A DNA stretch of 64,000 nt, taken from contig QQVE01000053.1 in the NCBI GenBank assembly GCA_003389325.1, forward strand, positions 186,001-250,000, given 5' to 3'. Positions 38,183 to 45,984 of the stretch are shown here, one piece after another (the first letter of the stretch is position 1; every line of letters starts with the position of its first letter). This DNA comes from Planctomycetota bacterium. Lineage in GTDB: Bacteria; Planctomycetota; Planctomycetia; Pirellulales; PALSA-1355. The translations under genes were made by a program, and so were the position numbers. Below the pieces are notes generated by a model. That model was not told the origin of the DNA and did no database searches. It was given only the letters and a program-made list of their open reading frames with translations.

Positions 38183-39412
38183 CTAACGCACCGGTTCGGG
38201 CGTGTCATCCACGGGCCGTCCGCCCACGGTCAAAAACACTTTTTCGAGCGCACGGGCCATGATTTCCGGGCGGTGACGCTGTTCGTAGCGCTGGCGCGAG
38301 GCGGCTCCGAGGCGTTCGGCCAGCTCCGGATCTTGCACGACGCGCAACATGGCCTGGGCCAAGGCTTGTGGGTCGTCCTTGGGCACGAGCAGCCCGTTCT
38401 TCTCGTTTTCCACGAGCTCGGGAATGCCGCCCTCGTTGGTGGCGATGATGGGCCTTCCCAGCGCCATGCCCTCGTGAATCGAAATCGGCGACGAATCGAG
38501 CAGCGAAGCGTGCACCTGTATGTCGATCAGTTGCCAGACGTCGCCGATGTGGCCCGGGTAGCCGAAGATGAACAGTCGATCGGCAAAGCCGTGCTTCTCG
38601 GCCGTGGCCCGCATGTTGGAAACGAAATCGGGCGGGCAGCGCGGCGAAGTGAAACCGCACAGGATGAAGGCCGCGTTGGGCTCGCACTTGGCGACCTCGA
38701 CGGCCGCTTCGACGACGATGCCTTGCCCCTTATCCGGTTGAATGCGGCTCACCTGGCCGATGAACTTGAAGTTGCGATCAAGCGGAATGCCCAGCTCGCG
38801 GCACACGTCTTCGCGCGAACGCTGCGGCAGCGGTTCGACGATGCCGTTGGGCACCACATAGGTCGGGATGCGCTTCCAGAGCCAGTCGTTCATCACCCGG
38901 GCTCGCTGATACGAGTCGGTGATCATGGCCCTTTGCAGGTAGAAGATGGTGCGGGCCATCAGCCGCCAGCCGCGGCGATCCCAAAACATCATGTCGTAGG
39001 CAGTCACGACGTAGCGCTTGCGAGCCAGGATGGCCGCCAGCGTGCCCAGCACGATCGGCGTTTGTCCATGGCACTCGACGACGTCGATCTTTTCCGAGCG
39101 CAGCGTGCGGGCGATCTGAAACACGCTCTTCAGCGCCTTCCACAGCGAGGGGAACACAGCCAGCGGATGCAAACCCGCCAGGCGTTCGTCCCACGGCTTG
39201 AGATTCAAGTCGACGATCTTGGCGCCGATCTCGGCGTACTGCGGACGCAGCGAGCCATGTTGCTTGTCGCGCTCTTCGGAGCGGCTGATGACGATGAACT
39301 CGTAGTCGACCACTTCGGGATCGACCGCGCGCGCAAAGTTCATCATCCGGAGATCGGCTCCGGTGATATGAATGTTGGGGAATAAGGTGGCAACGCGTAG
39401 TGGCTTGGGCAT
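38183..39412 (-). CDS. GT4-family glycosyltransferase
   Basis: A 409-residue retaining glycosyltransferase of the GT-B fold, family 4-like. The N-terminal Rossmann half starts MPKPLRVATLFPNIHITGAD. The C-terminal half has FKFIGQVSRIQPDKGQGIVV (loop for the nucleotide sugar) and the EX7E-type region SISIHEG-type SPISIHEGMALGRPIIATNE. The frame continues upstream into the neighbouring gene, but the ATG at 39412 is right at the domain start. In the cluster it probably joins an activated sugar or cyclitol to an acceptor. It is 29 bp from the upstream oxidoreductase gene. Confidence 0.92.
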   Translation of the reverse strand: MPKPLRVATLFPNIHITGADLRMMNFARAVDPEVVDYEFIVISRSEERDKQHGSLRPQYAEIGAKIVDLNLKPWDERLAGLHPLAVFPSLWKALKSVFQIARTLRSEKIDVVECHGQTPIVLGTLAAILARKRYVVTAYDMMFWDRRGWRLMARTIFYLQRAMITDSYQRARVMNDWLWKRIPTYVVPNGIVEPLPQRSREDVCRELGIPLDRNFKFIGQVSRIQPDKGQGIVVEAAVEVAKCEPNAAFILCGFTSPRCPPDFVSNMRATAEKHGFADRLFIFGYPGHIGDVWQLIDIQVHASLLDSSPISIHEGMALGRPIIATNEGGIPELVENEKNGLLVPKDDPQALAQAMLRVVQDPELAERLGAASRQRYEQRHRPEIMARALEKVFLTVGGRPVDDTPEPVR

Positions 39413-39441
39413 GGGGGGTGCAGCAAAACGCACTTGAAGTG

Positions 39442-40395
39442 TTATGGAGGTGAATAGTCGACCCGTTCGCTGCGGCGCGAAGCCAGCGCCCTCACGGCCG
39501 TATCGACGACGGCCTGAGTGCGCAGGGCATCGCCCAGGTCGCTGAGGATCGCGCTGCGGTCGCCGGTTTTCGCCGCGTGCAGAAATGCCTCGGCCTCGTC
39601 GCCGAACACGTCGGGCTGGTCCTTGCAGTCGCCGTCGCGCAGTTCCAGGTTCCAGCCGTCGAGGCTGATCTGCTTCGTCTTGGTGAACACGTACAGGCCG
39701 ATCTGCTTGGCCTCGGCGGCGCAGCTCGCATAGAGCATGGCCAGCGTACCGTTTTCGGCCCGCAGGATGACCGACGTGGCCGCGTCGATGTCTTCGGCAG
39801 CCCCGGGCGGAGGCGGTTGCGACATGGCGCTCACTTCGACAATCTCGCCGCAAAAGTGCCGCAGGAGATCGAAGGCATGCGTGCATTGCTCGTTGATCTG
39901 TCCGCCCGACAGCTCGCGCTTTCCCCACCAGGGCACGCGGTAGATGGCGCCCACCCAGTGGCAGATCGCGCCGAGCACCTCGGTCTCGGCGGCCAGTTGC
40001 TTGGCTCGGCGCACGGAGTTGCGATAGCGGTTCATGTAGCCGACGGCCGTGATCCCGCCGCCCTGTTGGGCCGCGCGGAAGATCTCTTCGCCGGTGGCCA
40101 GCGACAACCCGATCGGCTTTTCCATGAACAGCGCCACGCCCGCTTCCGCCGCGGCACACTCGGCCGGACCACGGGCAAACGGCGGCGTACAGCAGAATGC
40201 CGCGTCGACGTCCGACCAGTCGATCTGATCGCCCTTCTCGACGACCTGTGCGCCGAACTTGCCGGCCAGCTCGCGAGCCCGCTCCACGTCGGGATCGCAC
40301 ACCAAGCGCACGTCCACCTCGAGCCGCGCGCAGGCCTGGGCATGCTGCTTGCCCATGCGTCCACATCCTAGAATCGCAATCCGGGGGTTACTCAC
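39442..40395 (-). CDS. Gfo/Idh/MocA family oxidoreductase
   Basis: A 317-residue NAD(P)-dependent sugar or cyclitol dehydrogenase: GxGxxG site in RIAILGCGRMGKQHAQAC, VDAAFCCTPPFARG, the catalytic Glu-Lys-Pro motif FMEKPIGLSLATGEE, YMNRYRNSVRRAKQL and the acceptor-domain GGQINEQCTHAFDLLRHFCG with the expected His. The family includes myo-inositol and scyllo-inositol dehydrogenases, so a cyclitol substrate is plausible. The GTG start (40395) overlaps the upstream stop as GTGA. Confidence 0.92.
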   Translation of the reverse strand: MSNPRIAILGCGRMGKQHAQACARLEVDVRLVCDPDVERARELAGKFGAQVVEKGDQIDWSDVDAAFCCTPPFARGPAECAAAEAGVALFMEKPIGLSLATGEEIFRAAQQGGGITAVGYMNRYRNSVRRAKQLAAETEVLGAICHWVGAIYRVPWWGKRELSGGQINEQCTHAFDLLRHFCGEIVEVSAMSQPPPPGAAEDIDAATSVILRAENGTLAMLYASCAAEAKQIGLYVFTKTKQISLDGWNLELRDGDCKDQPDVFGDEAEAFLHAAKTGDRSAILSDLGDALRTQAVVDTAVRALASRRSERVDYSPP

Positions 40396-41591
40396 AGGGC
40401 GTTGCTCCTCGACCATCGGTCGGCTAGGCGCTGCGTGACGTGGGCCGCTTTGCTCGCCGGTGTCAGCGGGTCGAGCGATACGGCCTCGGCGATGTGCGGC
40501 TCGCTGGGATCGTCGACTGCGGCCATCACGGCCTTCTCGTGCGCGGCAAAACGATCCAGCCAGGATCGTACTGATTCTCCGGGTGTCGGCTGTGCCGTGG
40601 GAGTTGGGCCGTCCGAGGCGATGCGGCAGGGAAGCTCGCGCACGATCGGACCGTCGAGCACGTTGATGACGTGTTCGCCGCCATCGCCGCGCAGGATGGA
40701 TCCCAACACCGGCGCGACGGACATGTCGTACCAGGGCATGTCGCGCAGCGCAAGACTCGGCGGCCGTTTGTCCGCGTGGGCGGCAAGCTCGGCCAGAATC
40801 TGGCTGCGCAGCCGCGCCAGCGCCTCGGCCCGGCCGGCCACGAGCACTTCCTGGCCCAGCATCAGGCGAAAGTATTTCAGCGGCAGGGCCCCCACCTCGC
40901 GCACCGCGTGTGGTCCAATGCCCCCGATCGAAGTGCCGTCCTGCAGCTTCGCCAGCCGAGCGAGCAGATCCTCCTCGCCCAACGTGAGGCGGTAGATAAA
41001 GCCCCGGTGATTGAGCCCCTGGTAGTGCCAACGGACGTCGTGCGGCTCGACGTCCAGCAGCCGGCACGCCTCCCGCACGGTATGCCACGGCAGCTCGCAT
41101 AGCCCCACGCACTTGGGCCCGATCGCGCGGGCCAGGATCGCCGTGGAGACGCTCAGCGGATTGGTGAGATTCAGCATCCAGGCCTGCGGACACGCCCCGC
41201 GGAGGCGATTGCCCAGTTCGCGCAGCTCAGGCGCTGCGCGCAGTGCCGCCTGCAGGCCGGCGGGGCCCAGCGTCTCGTCGGGCGGAATGGAGAACTCGGC
41301 GGCCAGGCGTTCGTCGTCGTGGCGGCCTTCCATGCCGCCGTAGCGAATCTGATGCACGACGACGTCCGCGCCGTCGAGCGCCGCATCGAGCTCGACCTCG
41401 AAGCCCACCTTCCAGCCGGACTGACCCAGTTGATGGCCCGCGTAGCCGGATAGCAACTCGAGCGCCTGGACCGTGCGTCCTTGCAGCACGAGCTCGCCCG
41501 GCGGGATGCGCTGGGCCTTGTCGGCCAACGCGTCGACCAGCGCCGCGGTGAACGGACTGCTTCCGCCCAGGATGACGATCTTGGCAGACAT
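40392..41591 (-). CDS. Family 4 glycosidase-like NAD-dependent enzyme (LDH/GH4 superfamily)
   Basis: A 399-residue protein of the GH4/lactate-dehydrogenase superfamily, which uses NAD and a metal to cleave or redox-modify sugars. It has an N-terminal Rossmann site (KIVILGGSSPFTAALVDALA), the GH4 asparagine motif MLNLTNPLSVSTAIL, the metal-ligand Cys in VGLCELPWHT and the His region GLNHRGFIYRL. GH4 enzymes usually cleave sugar 6-phosphates or glycosides by oxidation at C3. In a cyclitol cluster it could instead oxidise a ring hydroxyl. The stop overlaps the next gene's GTG; the 3 bp gap upstream ties it to the aminotransferase. Confidence 0.85.
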   Translation of the reverse strand: MSAKIVILGGSSPFTAALVDALADKAQRIPPGELVLQGRTVQALELLSGYAGHQLGQSGWKVGFEVELDAALDGADVVVHQIRYGGMEGRHDDERLAAEFSIPPDETLGPAGLQAALRAAPELRELGNRLRGACPQAWMLNLTNPLSVSTAILARAIGPKCVGLCELPWHTVREACRLLDVEPHDVRWHYQGLNHRGFIYRLTLGEEDLLARLAKLQDGTSIGGIGPHAVREVGALPLKYFRLMLGQEVLVAGRAEALARLRSQILAELAAHADKRPPSLALRDMPWYDMSVAPVLGSILRGDGGEHVINVLDGPIVRELPCRIASDGPTPTAQPTPGESVRSWLDRFAAHEKAVMAAVDDPSEPHIAEAVSLDPLTPASKAAHVTQRLADRWSRSNAL

Positions 41592-41594
41592 CGC

Positions 41595-42701
41595 TCAGGC
41601 AGTCCCTTCGAAGAACGAGCGTACGGTAGTCGCTACGTAGTCGATTTCGTCTTCGCCCATGTCGGGGCGAATCGGCAAACACAACAATTCGTTACACAGC
41701 GCCTCGGCCACCGGGAACTGGCCCGGCTTCCAGCATCCGGCAAAGGCCTCCTGCAGGTGGATCGGCTGCGGATACCGGGTTACGGCGTCGACCCCGCGTT
41801 CTTTCAAGTATGTCAGCAGCTCGTCGCGCCGTGGCGTGCGCACCTGAAAGAGGTGATACACGTGCTCTTCGTCGGGGCTGGTGCTCTGGCATCCCAGCGG
41901 CAAATCGGCCAGCCGCTCGCGGTAGGCGGCTGCCACTTGCCGCCGCTGTGCGTTCCAGGCGTCGAGTCTCGGCAGCTTGGCCGAAAGCACCCGGGCCTGA
42001 ATCGCATCGAGCTTGGTGTTGCCGCCGAGAATCACGTGGTTGTTCTGGCCCTCCTGCCCCAGCGAGCGGGCCTTTTGGCAGAATTGGTCGACGGCTTCGT
42101 CGCTGGTGACTAGCATACCCGCGTCGCCCGCGGCGGCCAGATTCTTGCTGGGGTGGAAGCTGAAGCAGCCGGCCTGTCCGAAGCTGCCCACGCGCTTGCC
42201 GTCGACCTTGGCCCCGTGGGCCTGGGCAGCATCCTCGACGACGAGCAACGACGCTGACTGGGCGATGCGCATGATCTCGCCCATCGGGCAGGGTTTGCCG
42301 TACAGGTGCACGGGCAAGAGGGCCTTGGTGCGCTGGGTGATGGCGGCCGGCAGTTGCTTGACGTCCAACAGAAACGATTGCTCGTCGGCGTCGACCAACA
42401 CCGGCGTGGCTCCGGCCAGGCGGATGGCGGCCACCGTGGCATTGAACGTGTTGGCCGCCGTGATCACTTCGTCGCCGGGCCCAATGCCCAGGGCCGCCAG
42501 CGCCAGCACGAGGGCGTCGGTTCCGCTGTTGACGCCCTTTGCGAAGCGGGTTCCCACGTAACCGGCAAACGCCTGCTCGAAGTCCGAGACTTCGGCCGAC
42601 AGGATGTAGCGGCCCGCGACGAGCATTTGCCGCACGTCGTCGACCACCGCGTCGAGTTGGTCGCCGAACTGATCCGGATAGTTGTATCGCGCGATCTTCA
42701 T
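41595..42701 (-). CDS. DegT/DnrJ/EryC1/StrS family aminotransferase
   Basis: A 368-residue PLP-dependent sugar aminotransferase. It has the N-terminal YILSAEVSDFEQAFAGYVGT, the substrate loop GVNSGTDALVLALAALGIGP, VVEDAAQAHGAKVDGKRVGS and the PLP lysine at SFHPSKNLA (Lys186). It adds an amino group to a keto sugar or keto-cyclitol, usually from glutamate. The family includes aminotransferases that act on cyclitol-type ketones in antibiotic pathways. The ATG at 42701 overlaps the kinase stop as ATGA; an inner-frame ATG at 42716 is less likely. Confidence 0.95.
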   Translation of the reverse strand: MKIARYNYPDQFGDQLDAVVDDVRQMLVAGRYILSAEVSDFEQAFAGYVGTRFAKGVNSGTDALVLALAALGIGPGDEVITAANTFNATVAAIRLAGATPVLVDADEQSFLLDVKQLPAAITQRTKALLPVHLYGKPCPMGEIMRIAQSASLLVVEDAAQAHGAKVDGKRVGSFGQAGCFSFHPSKNLAAAGDAGMLVTSDEAVDQFCQKARSLGQEGQNNHVILGGNTKLDAIQARVLSAKLPRLDAWNAQRRQVAAAYRERLADLPLGCQSTSPDEEHVYHLFQVRTPRRDELLTYLKERGVDAVTRYPQPIHLQEAFAGCWKPGQFPVAEALCNELLCLPIRPDMGEDEIDYVATTVRSFFEGTA

Positions 42702-43720
42702 GATGGTTGCTTCCAATTGTCGTAGGCGGCCCGGCCGGCGCCGATCAGGGCCGCATGGCTGCCGGTCGTTCCCAGCTCAATCATCTTGTCCCAGTCTTGG
42801 CCCAGGTTCCAGCAGCTATCGTCACAGAGTTGCGCAAGCAGGCTCCGGTAGCCCTCGCCCAGGGCCAAGGCAAACCCGCCGATCATCACAAAGCGCTCGA
42901 TCCCGATCGCCGTGTGAATGCTGGCCAACACCCGGGCGAGATAGGCCGTGACGCCGGCCACGTGCCTGGTGACCCAGGCGTCGTTGGCGTGAAAGGCGGC
43001 CACGATCGCCTCGTTGGTGATTTGCTCGGCCCCGCTGGCGTTGACGGCCAGATTCGAGTTCTCAAAGCCTGCAGGATCCTCGGCGACCGCCCGCTTGAGG
43101 GCAGCTAACGTTCCGCGGCCCGAGGCGATGCCGCCCAGATGCCCGCGCCCGCCGCAATCGCAGGGTAGGGCATCGGGCGCGGGATCGACGACGATATGGC
43201 CGATCTCGCCCCCGCGCCCACCGGGCCCGACCATCGGCCGGCCGTGAATGAAGACCTTGTTGCCGATGCCGGAGCTGACGGTCGTGATACAAAAGCTCTC
43301 GTCAGGGGCGTTCAAGTGGTAGTAGCCCGCGGCCGTCACATCGTTCATCAGCACGACCTGCGTCTCGGGCCAACGCTTGGAGAGTTGGCGGCCGATGGGG
43401 CGCGGCGGGCCGACTTGCCGACCGAAGATCGTGGGTACCGAGAGCACGTTGCCGGCCGGATCGATCGGGCCGGGAAAGGCCAGGCCCACGAGCTGAGGCA
43501 GTTTGCCGCCGGCCAGCTCGCGGGCCATTTCCTCGAGCTCCACAAACAGCTTCGCCTGCAGCTCGTCAGCCGAAGCGCCGGCGTGGGCATGCAGGTTAGG
43601 CGTGTGGCGGTGAGCCGATGCCGTGATCGATTGCGTAGCTGGATCGTAGCACCCGCCGCGGATTGAAGTGCCGCCGACGTCAAACGCCACACAATGTTCT
43701 GGCTCTCGACTTTCACTCAT
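42698..43720 (-). CDS. ROK-family kinase, divergent zinc site
   Basis: A 340-residue ROK kinase: ATP site CVAFDVGGTSIRGGC, catalytic Asp region VVLMNDVTAAGYYH, VSSGIGNKVFIHG and GEIGHIVVDPA. The ROK zinc motif normally reads CxCGxxGCxE but here is CDCGGRGHLGG: the third Cys is His and the following Glu is Gly. The binding pocket may thus be altered. ROK kinases phosphorylate hexoses and, in acarbose and related pathways, C7-cyclitols; I infer a cyclitol substrate from context. The gene lies 9 bp from the NUDIX gene. Confidence 0.9.
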   Translation of the reverse strand: MSESREPEHCVAFDVGGTSIRGGCYDPATQSITASAHRHTPNLHAHAGASADELQAKLFVELEEMARELAGGKLPQLVGLAFPGPIDPAGNVLSVPTIFGRQVGPPRPIGRQLSKRWPETQVVLMNDVTAAGYYHLNAPDESFCITTVSSGIGNKVFIHGRPMVGPGGRGGEIGHIVVDPAPDALPCDCGGRGHLGGIASGRGTLAALKRAVAEDPAGFENSNLAVNASGAEQITNEAIVAAFHANDAWVTRHVAGVTAYLARVLASIHTAIGIERFVMIGGFALALGEGYRSLLAQLCDDSCWNLGQDWDKMIELGTTGSHAALIGAGRAAYDNWKQPS

Positions 43721-43729
43721 ACGTTCTGA

Positions 43730-44320
43730 CTAGCGAGGCCGATGCGGCAGGAATCGATGGCCGCCGTGTTCGCGTCCGGCGTCGTCCAGCAGCACCATGA
43801 GCAGGGGCGTGAGCGAGAGCCCGTCGACGATGCCGTTTTGTTGAATCATTTCGATCAGCTCGGCACGCGAGAACCAGCGGACGTCGTGGACCTCGGTGCG
43901 GTCGAAGTCCCCGCCGGTATCCTGGGGATCGTCGGCCAGGAACAGCTTGAACTGCTGGTTGCCACAGCCATACGAAGGAAAGTAGTCGACGATCGGCACG
44001 AGCCTTTCGGTGCGGTAGCCGGTCTCCTCGACCATTTCGCGGTGGGCGGCCTGCTCGGCCGTTTCGCCCGGGCCGATGCCTCCGGAGGGAATGGCCCAGA
44101 CCCACTGCCCGACGATGAAGCGGTACTGGCGAATCAGCAGAAAGGCGTCGCCGCGGCGGACCACGATGCCGACCGAGGGGGCGGGGAAATCGATGGTGTA
44201 GTACGTGAGCGTCTCGCCGTCGGGACGCGTGACGGCCTGCTCGCGCACGGCGAACCAGGGATTCTCGGTCAGCGTGCCGACGACTTCGGCTCGCCAAGTG
44301 CAATCGCGCTCGATGGACAC
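43730..44320 (-). CDS. NUDIX hydrolase (ADP-ribose-pyrophosphatase-like)
   Basis: A 196-residue NUDIX hydrolase with a complete box Gx5Ex7REUxEExGU (GIGPGETAEQAAHREMVEET, followed by GY). N-terminal WRAEVVGTLTENPWFAVREQ and the C-terminal VHDVRWFSRAELIEMI match the sugar-nucleotide hydrolase group. It could recycle or trim nucleotide-sugar or nucleotide-cyclitol intermediates in this pathway. It lies between the cupin (11 bp gap) and the ROK kinase in the operon. Confidence 0.93.
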   Translation of the reverse strand: MSIERDCTWRAEVVGTLTENPWFAVREQAVTRPDGETLTYYTIDFPAPSVGIVVRRGDAFLLIRQYRFIVGQWVWAIPSGGIGPGETAEQAAHREMVEETGYRTERLVPIVDYFPSYGCGNQQFKLFLADDPQDTGGDFDRTEVHDVRWFSRAELIEMIQQNGIVDGLSLTPLLMVLLDDAGREHGGHRFLPHRPR

Positions 44321-44331
44321 TAGGGCTCTTT

Positions 44332-44721
44332 CTATGATTCAGGATCTGCGGACGACTCGGGCACGACGGGAACTTCGACCACGATCAGCCGCAGATCCAC
44401 CTGGCCGATGTTCTTCAAGCCGTGCGTGCCGCCGGGACGATTGACGATCACGTCGCCGGCGGTGACTTTGAACTCTTCTCCGTCGACGTGCATCCGCCCC
44501 ACACCTTCGAGCACGATGTAGATCTCTTCATTGTCCATCGTGTGCGTGTGAATGCCGATATCGGCCCCCACCGGCACGATCGAGGCGTCGATAAAGTTGG
44601 CCGCGCTGCCGCGAGCCCGCTCCGTCAAGCGGCGAAACAAGATCGGGGCGCTGCCGTCGTGGGCAACCACGCTCTCGAAGTCGAGCGATGCGTAGCGAAA
44701 GTAACCGGCCACTGGCGGCAT
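44332..44721 (-). CDS. Small cupin domain protein
   Basis: A 129-residue single-domain cupin. Motif 1 reads GADIGIHTHTMDNEEIYIVL (G-x5-HxH-x4-E type) and motif 2 is GDVIVNRPGGTHGLKNIG; both His residues and the Glu needed for a metal site are present. Cupins of this size often act as isomerases or epimerases or metal-dependent dioxygenases. In known C7-cyclitol clusters the second step is an epimerisation, usually by a different (VOC) enzyme; a cupin replacing it is my inference. The gap to the upstream cyclase gene is 55 bp. Confidence 0.88.
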   Translation of the reverse strand: MPPVAGYFRYASLDFESVVAHDGSAPILFRRLTERARGSAANFIDASIVPVGADIGIHTHTMDNEEIYIVLEGVGRMHVDGEEFKVTAGDVIVNRPGGTHGLKNIGQVDLRLIVVEVPVVPESSADPES

Positions 44722-44776
44722 CGTGTGCTCTCACTTCCCGGATCGACCGGCGCGTTGTCTCAGGCAGTGCTTCTCT

Positions 44777-45973
44777 CTAAATCGCGCGGACGACGGCCGC
44801 GAGATTCGACAGGGCGTCGCGAATGAGGCTGTCGCTGAGGTCGTCTGCCCGGCGCACAAACGCCGCCGAGCCGACCCCCATGGGAATGACAAGGTTCGGC
44901 CTTCCTCCCCGATGCCGGGCCGCTTCCTGTATCGAGCGCAGGCACGCCTCGACGCTGATCAGGGGTGAACTGACGGGTAGCTCCAGATCGTGCAGCAAGT
45001 TGACGATCGACTCGAAGGCTTCCGCCGACAACGTGCCCAACTCGCGGGCGATCGCGGCGCTGATGGCCATGTCCAGCGCCACCGCATGCCCGTGCGGAGT
45101 GCGGTATTCCGAAAGCGCTTCCAGGTGCGGGCTGAACGTGTGGCCGAAATCGACCAGCCGTTCATAGGTCCGGTCTTCATAGATGTTGGCTTGCAGTTCG
45201 TACAGCATCAACTCGCACGAGCGCCAGATGATGCGCCAGGCGGAGTCGCGCGGTGCGGCGAAGCCTGTGTCCAGCAATTGCGTGCCGTTGGCTACGATTT
45301 CGTCGTACAGCTCGCGATCACAAATGATCGCCATCTTGACGATCTCGGCGAAGCCGGCGCTCAATTGGGCCCGCGCCATCGACTGCAGGTACGTTGGATC
45401 GATCAGCACTTCCTCGGGCGGATAGAAACAGCCGAGGAAGTTTTTCTTGTCGCAGAAGTTAACCCCCCCCTTGATGCCGATCCCCGCGTCGACCTGACCG
45501 GTGAGCGTGGTGGGCACGCGAAAGTGGCTGATGCCGCGGCGAATCAGCGAAGCCGACAGCGTTACCACGTCGCTGCACACTCCGCCGCCGAAGGAGACCA
45601 ACGCGTCGTTGCGGCCCAGCCGCCGATCGGCCGCAACGCGGCAAACCTCGAGCACGGTCTCGGGCGACTTCGAAGCTTCGGTGCACGGCACAACCAGCAC
45701 TTCGGCGTCGAGTTCCCAGGACGTAAGGGCGTTGCGCAGCCGAGCGCCGAAAATGCGGTCGACCGTGGGCGTCGTCACTACCAGTGACTTGCAGTCGGCA
45801 AGCGCCCGAGCCAGGAAAAAGGAGTTGACGCCCAACAAGTCTTCGATGATACAGACGTCGTAGCTGGGAAGCACCGACTCGCAGACGACGCGGCACGCCT
45901 GGTCGGAGTCGCTGGCCGCCGCGTTGGGGGGCGGCGGGGTCGTGAGCGGTTGCGCAGCGCGGGCCGTGATCAA
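44777..45973 (-). CDS. Sedoheptulose-7-phosphate cyclase, 2-epi-5-epi-valiolone synthase type
   Basis: A 398-residue member of the dehydroquinate-synthase-like sugar phosphate cyclases. Counted from TTG 45973, key motifs are FGGGVCSDVV (128-137), RVPTTLTGQVDAGIGIKGGV (152-171), KKNFLGCFYPPEEVLID (176-192), SAGFAEIVK (205-213, Glu210), VDFGHTFSP (274-282, His278) and PHGHAVALD (293-301, His294). DFGHTFSP and FYPPEEVLID resemble EEVS-type enzymes; dehydroquinate synthases carry NLGHTFGH and AFYQP (from memory). A strong SD (GGAAGGAGGGG) ends 4 bases before the TTG; the ATG at 46036 has none. It would cyclise sedoheptulose 7-phosphate to a C7-cyclitol, the committed step of the operon. Confidence 0.85.
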   Translation of the reverse strand: MITARAAQPLTTPPPPNAAASDSDQACRVVCESVLPSYDVCIIEDLLGVNSFFLARALADCKSLVVTTPTVDRIFGARLRNALTSWELDAEVLVVPCTEASKSPETVLEVCRVAADRRLGRNDALVSFGGGVCSDVVTLSASLIRRGISHFRVPTTLTGQVDAGIGIKGGVNFCDKKNFLGCFYPPEEVLIDPTYLQSMARAQLSAGFAEIVKMAIICDRELYDEIVANGTQLLDTGFAAPRDSAWRIIWRSCELMLYELQANIYEDRTYERLVDFGHTFSPHLEALSEYRTPHGHAVALDMAISAAIARELGTLSAEAFESIVNLLHDLELPVSSPLISVEACLRSIQEAARHRGGRPNLVIPMGVGSAAFVRRADDLSDSLIRDALSNLAAVVRAI

Positions 45974-45984
45974 GAAACCCCTCC
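45974..45984 (-). promoter_or_regulatory. Strong ribosome binding site deciding a TTG start
   Basis: On the minus strand, GGAAGGAGGGG is followed by TTTC and TTG. The SD core is at about 45978-45988 and the coding start is the TTG at 45973. The upstream ATG at 46036 has no purine-rich sequence in front. Confidence 0.6.

Larger units (their letters stand above)
34109..45973. other. Putative C7-cyclitol/aminocyclitol biosynthetic cluster
   Basis: Twelve genes are arranged as a plus-strand trio (34109-37176) converging on a nine-gene minus-strand operon (45973 to 37196), with gaps mostly under 60 bp and three or more four-base start/stop overlaps. The first gene of the long operon encodes a sedoheptulose-7-phosphate cyclase. 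The others encode kinase, nucleotidyltransferase, aminotransferase, oxidoreductases, epimerases, glycosyltransferase and methyltransferase, the activities expected for making and attaching a modified cyclitol. The grouping and product class are inference; the gene order is directly visible. Confidence 0.6.

Noticed and set aside
39413..40366. A 727-residue glycosyltransferase fused to an N-terminal part
   Set aside because: The added part is the antisense-frame image of the Gfo/Idh/MocA gene and lacks any recognisable domain.
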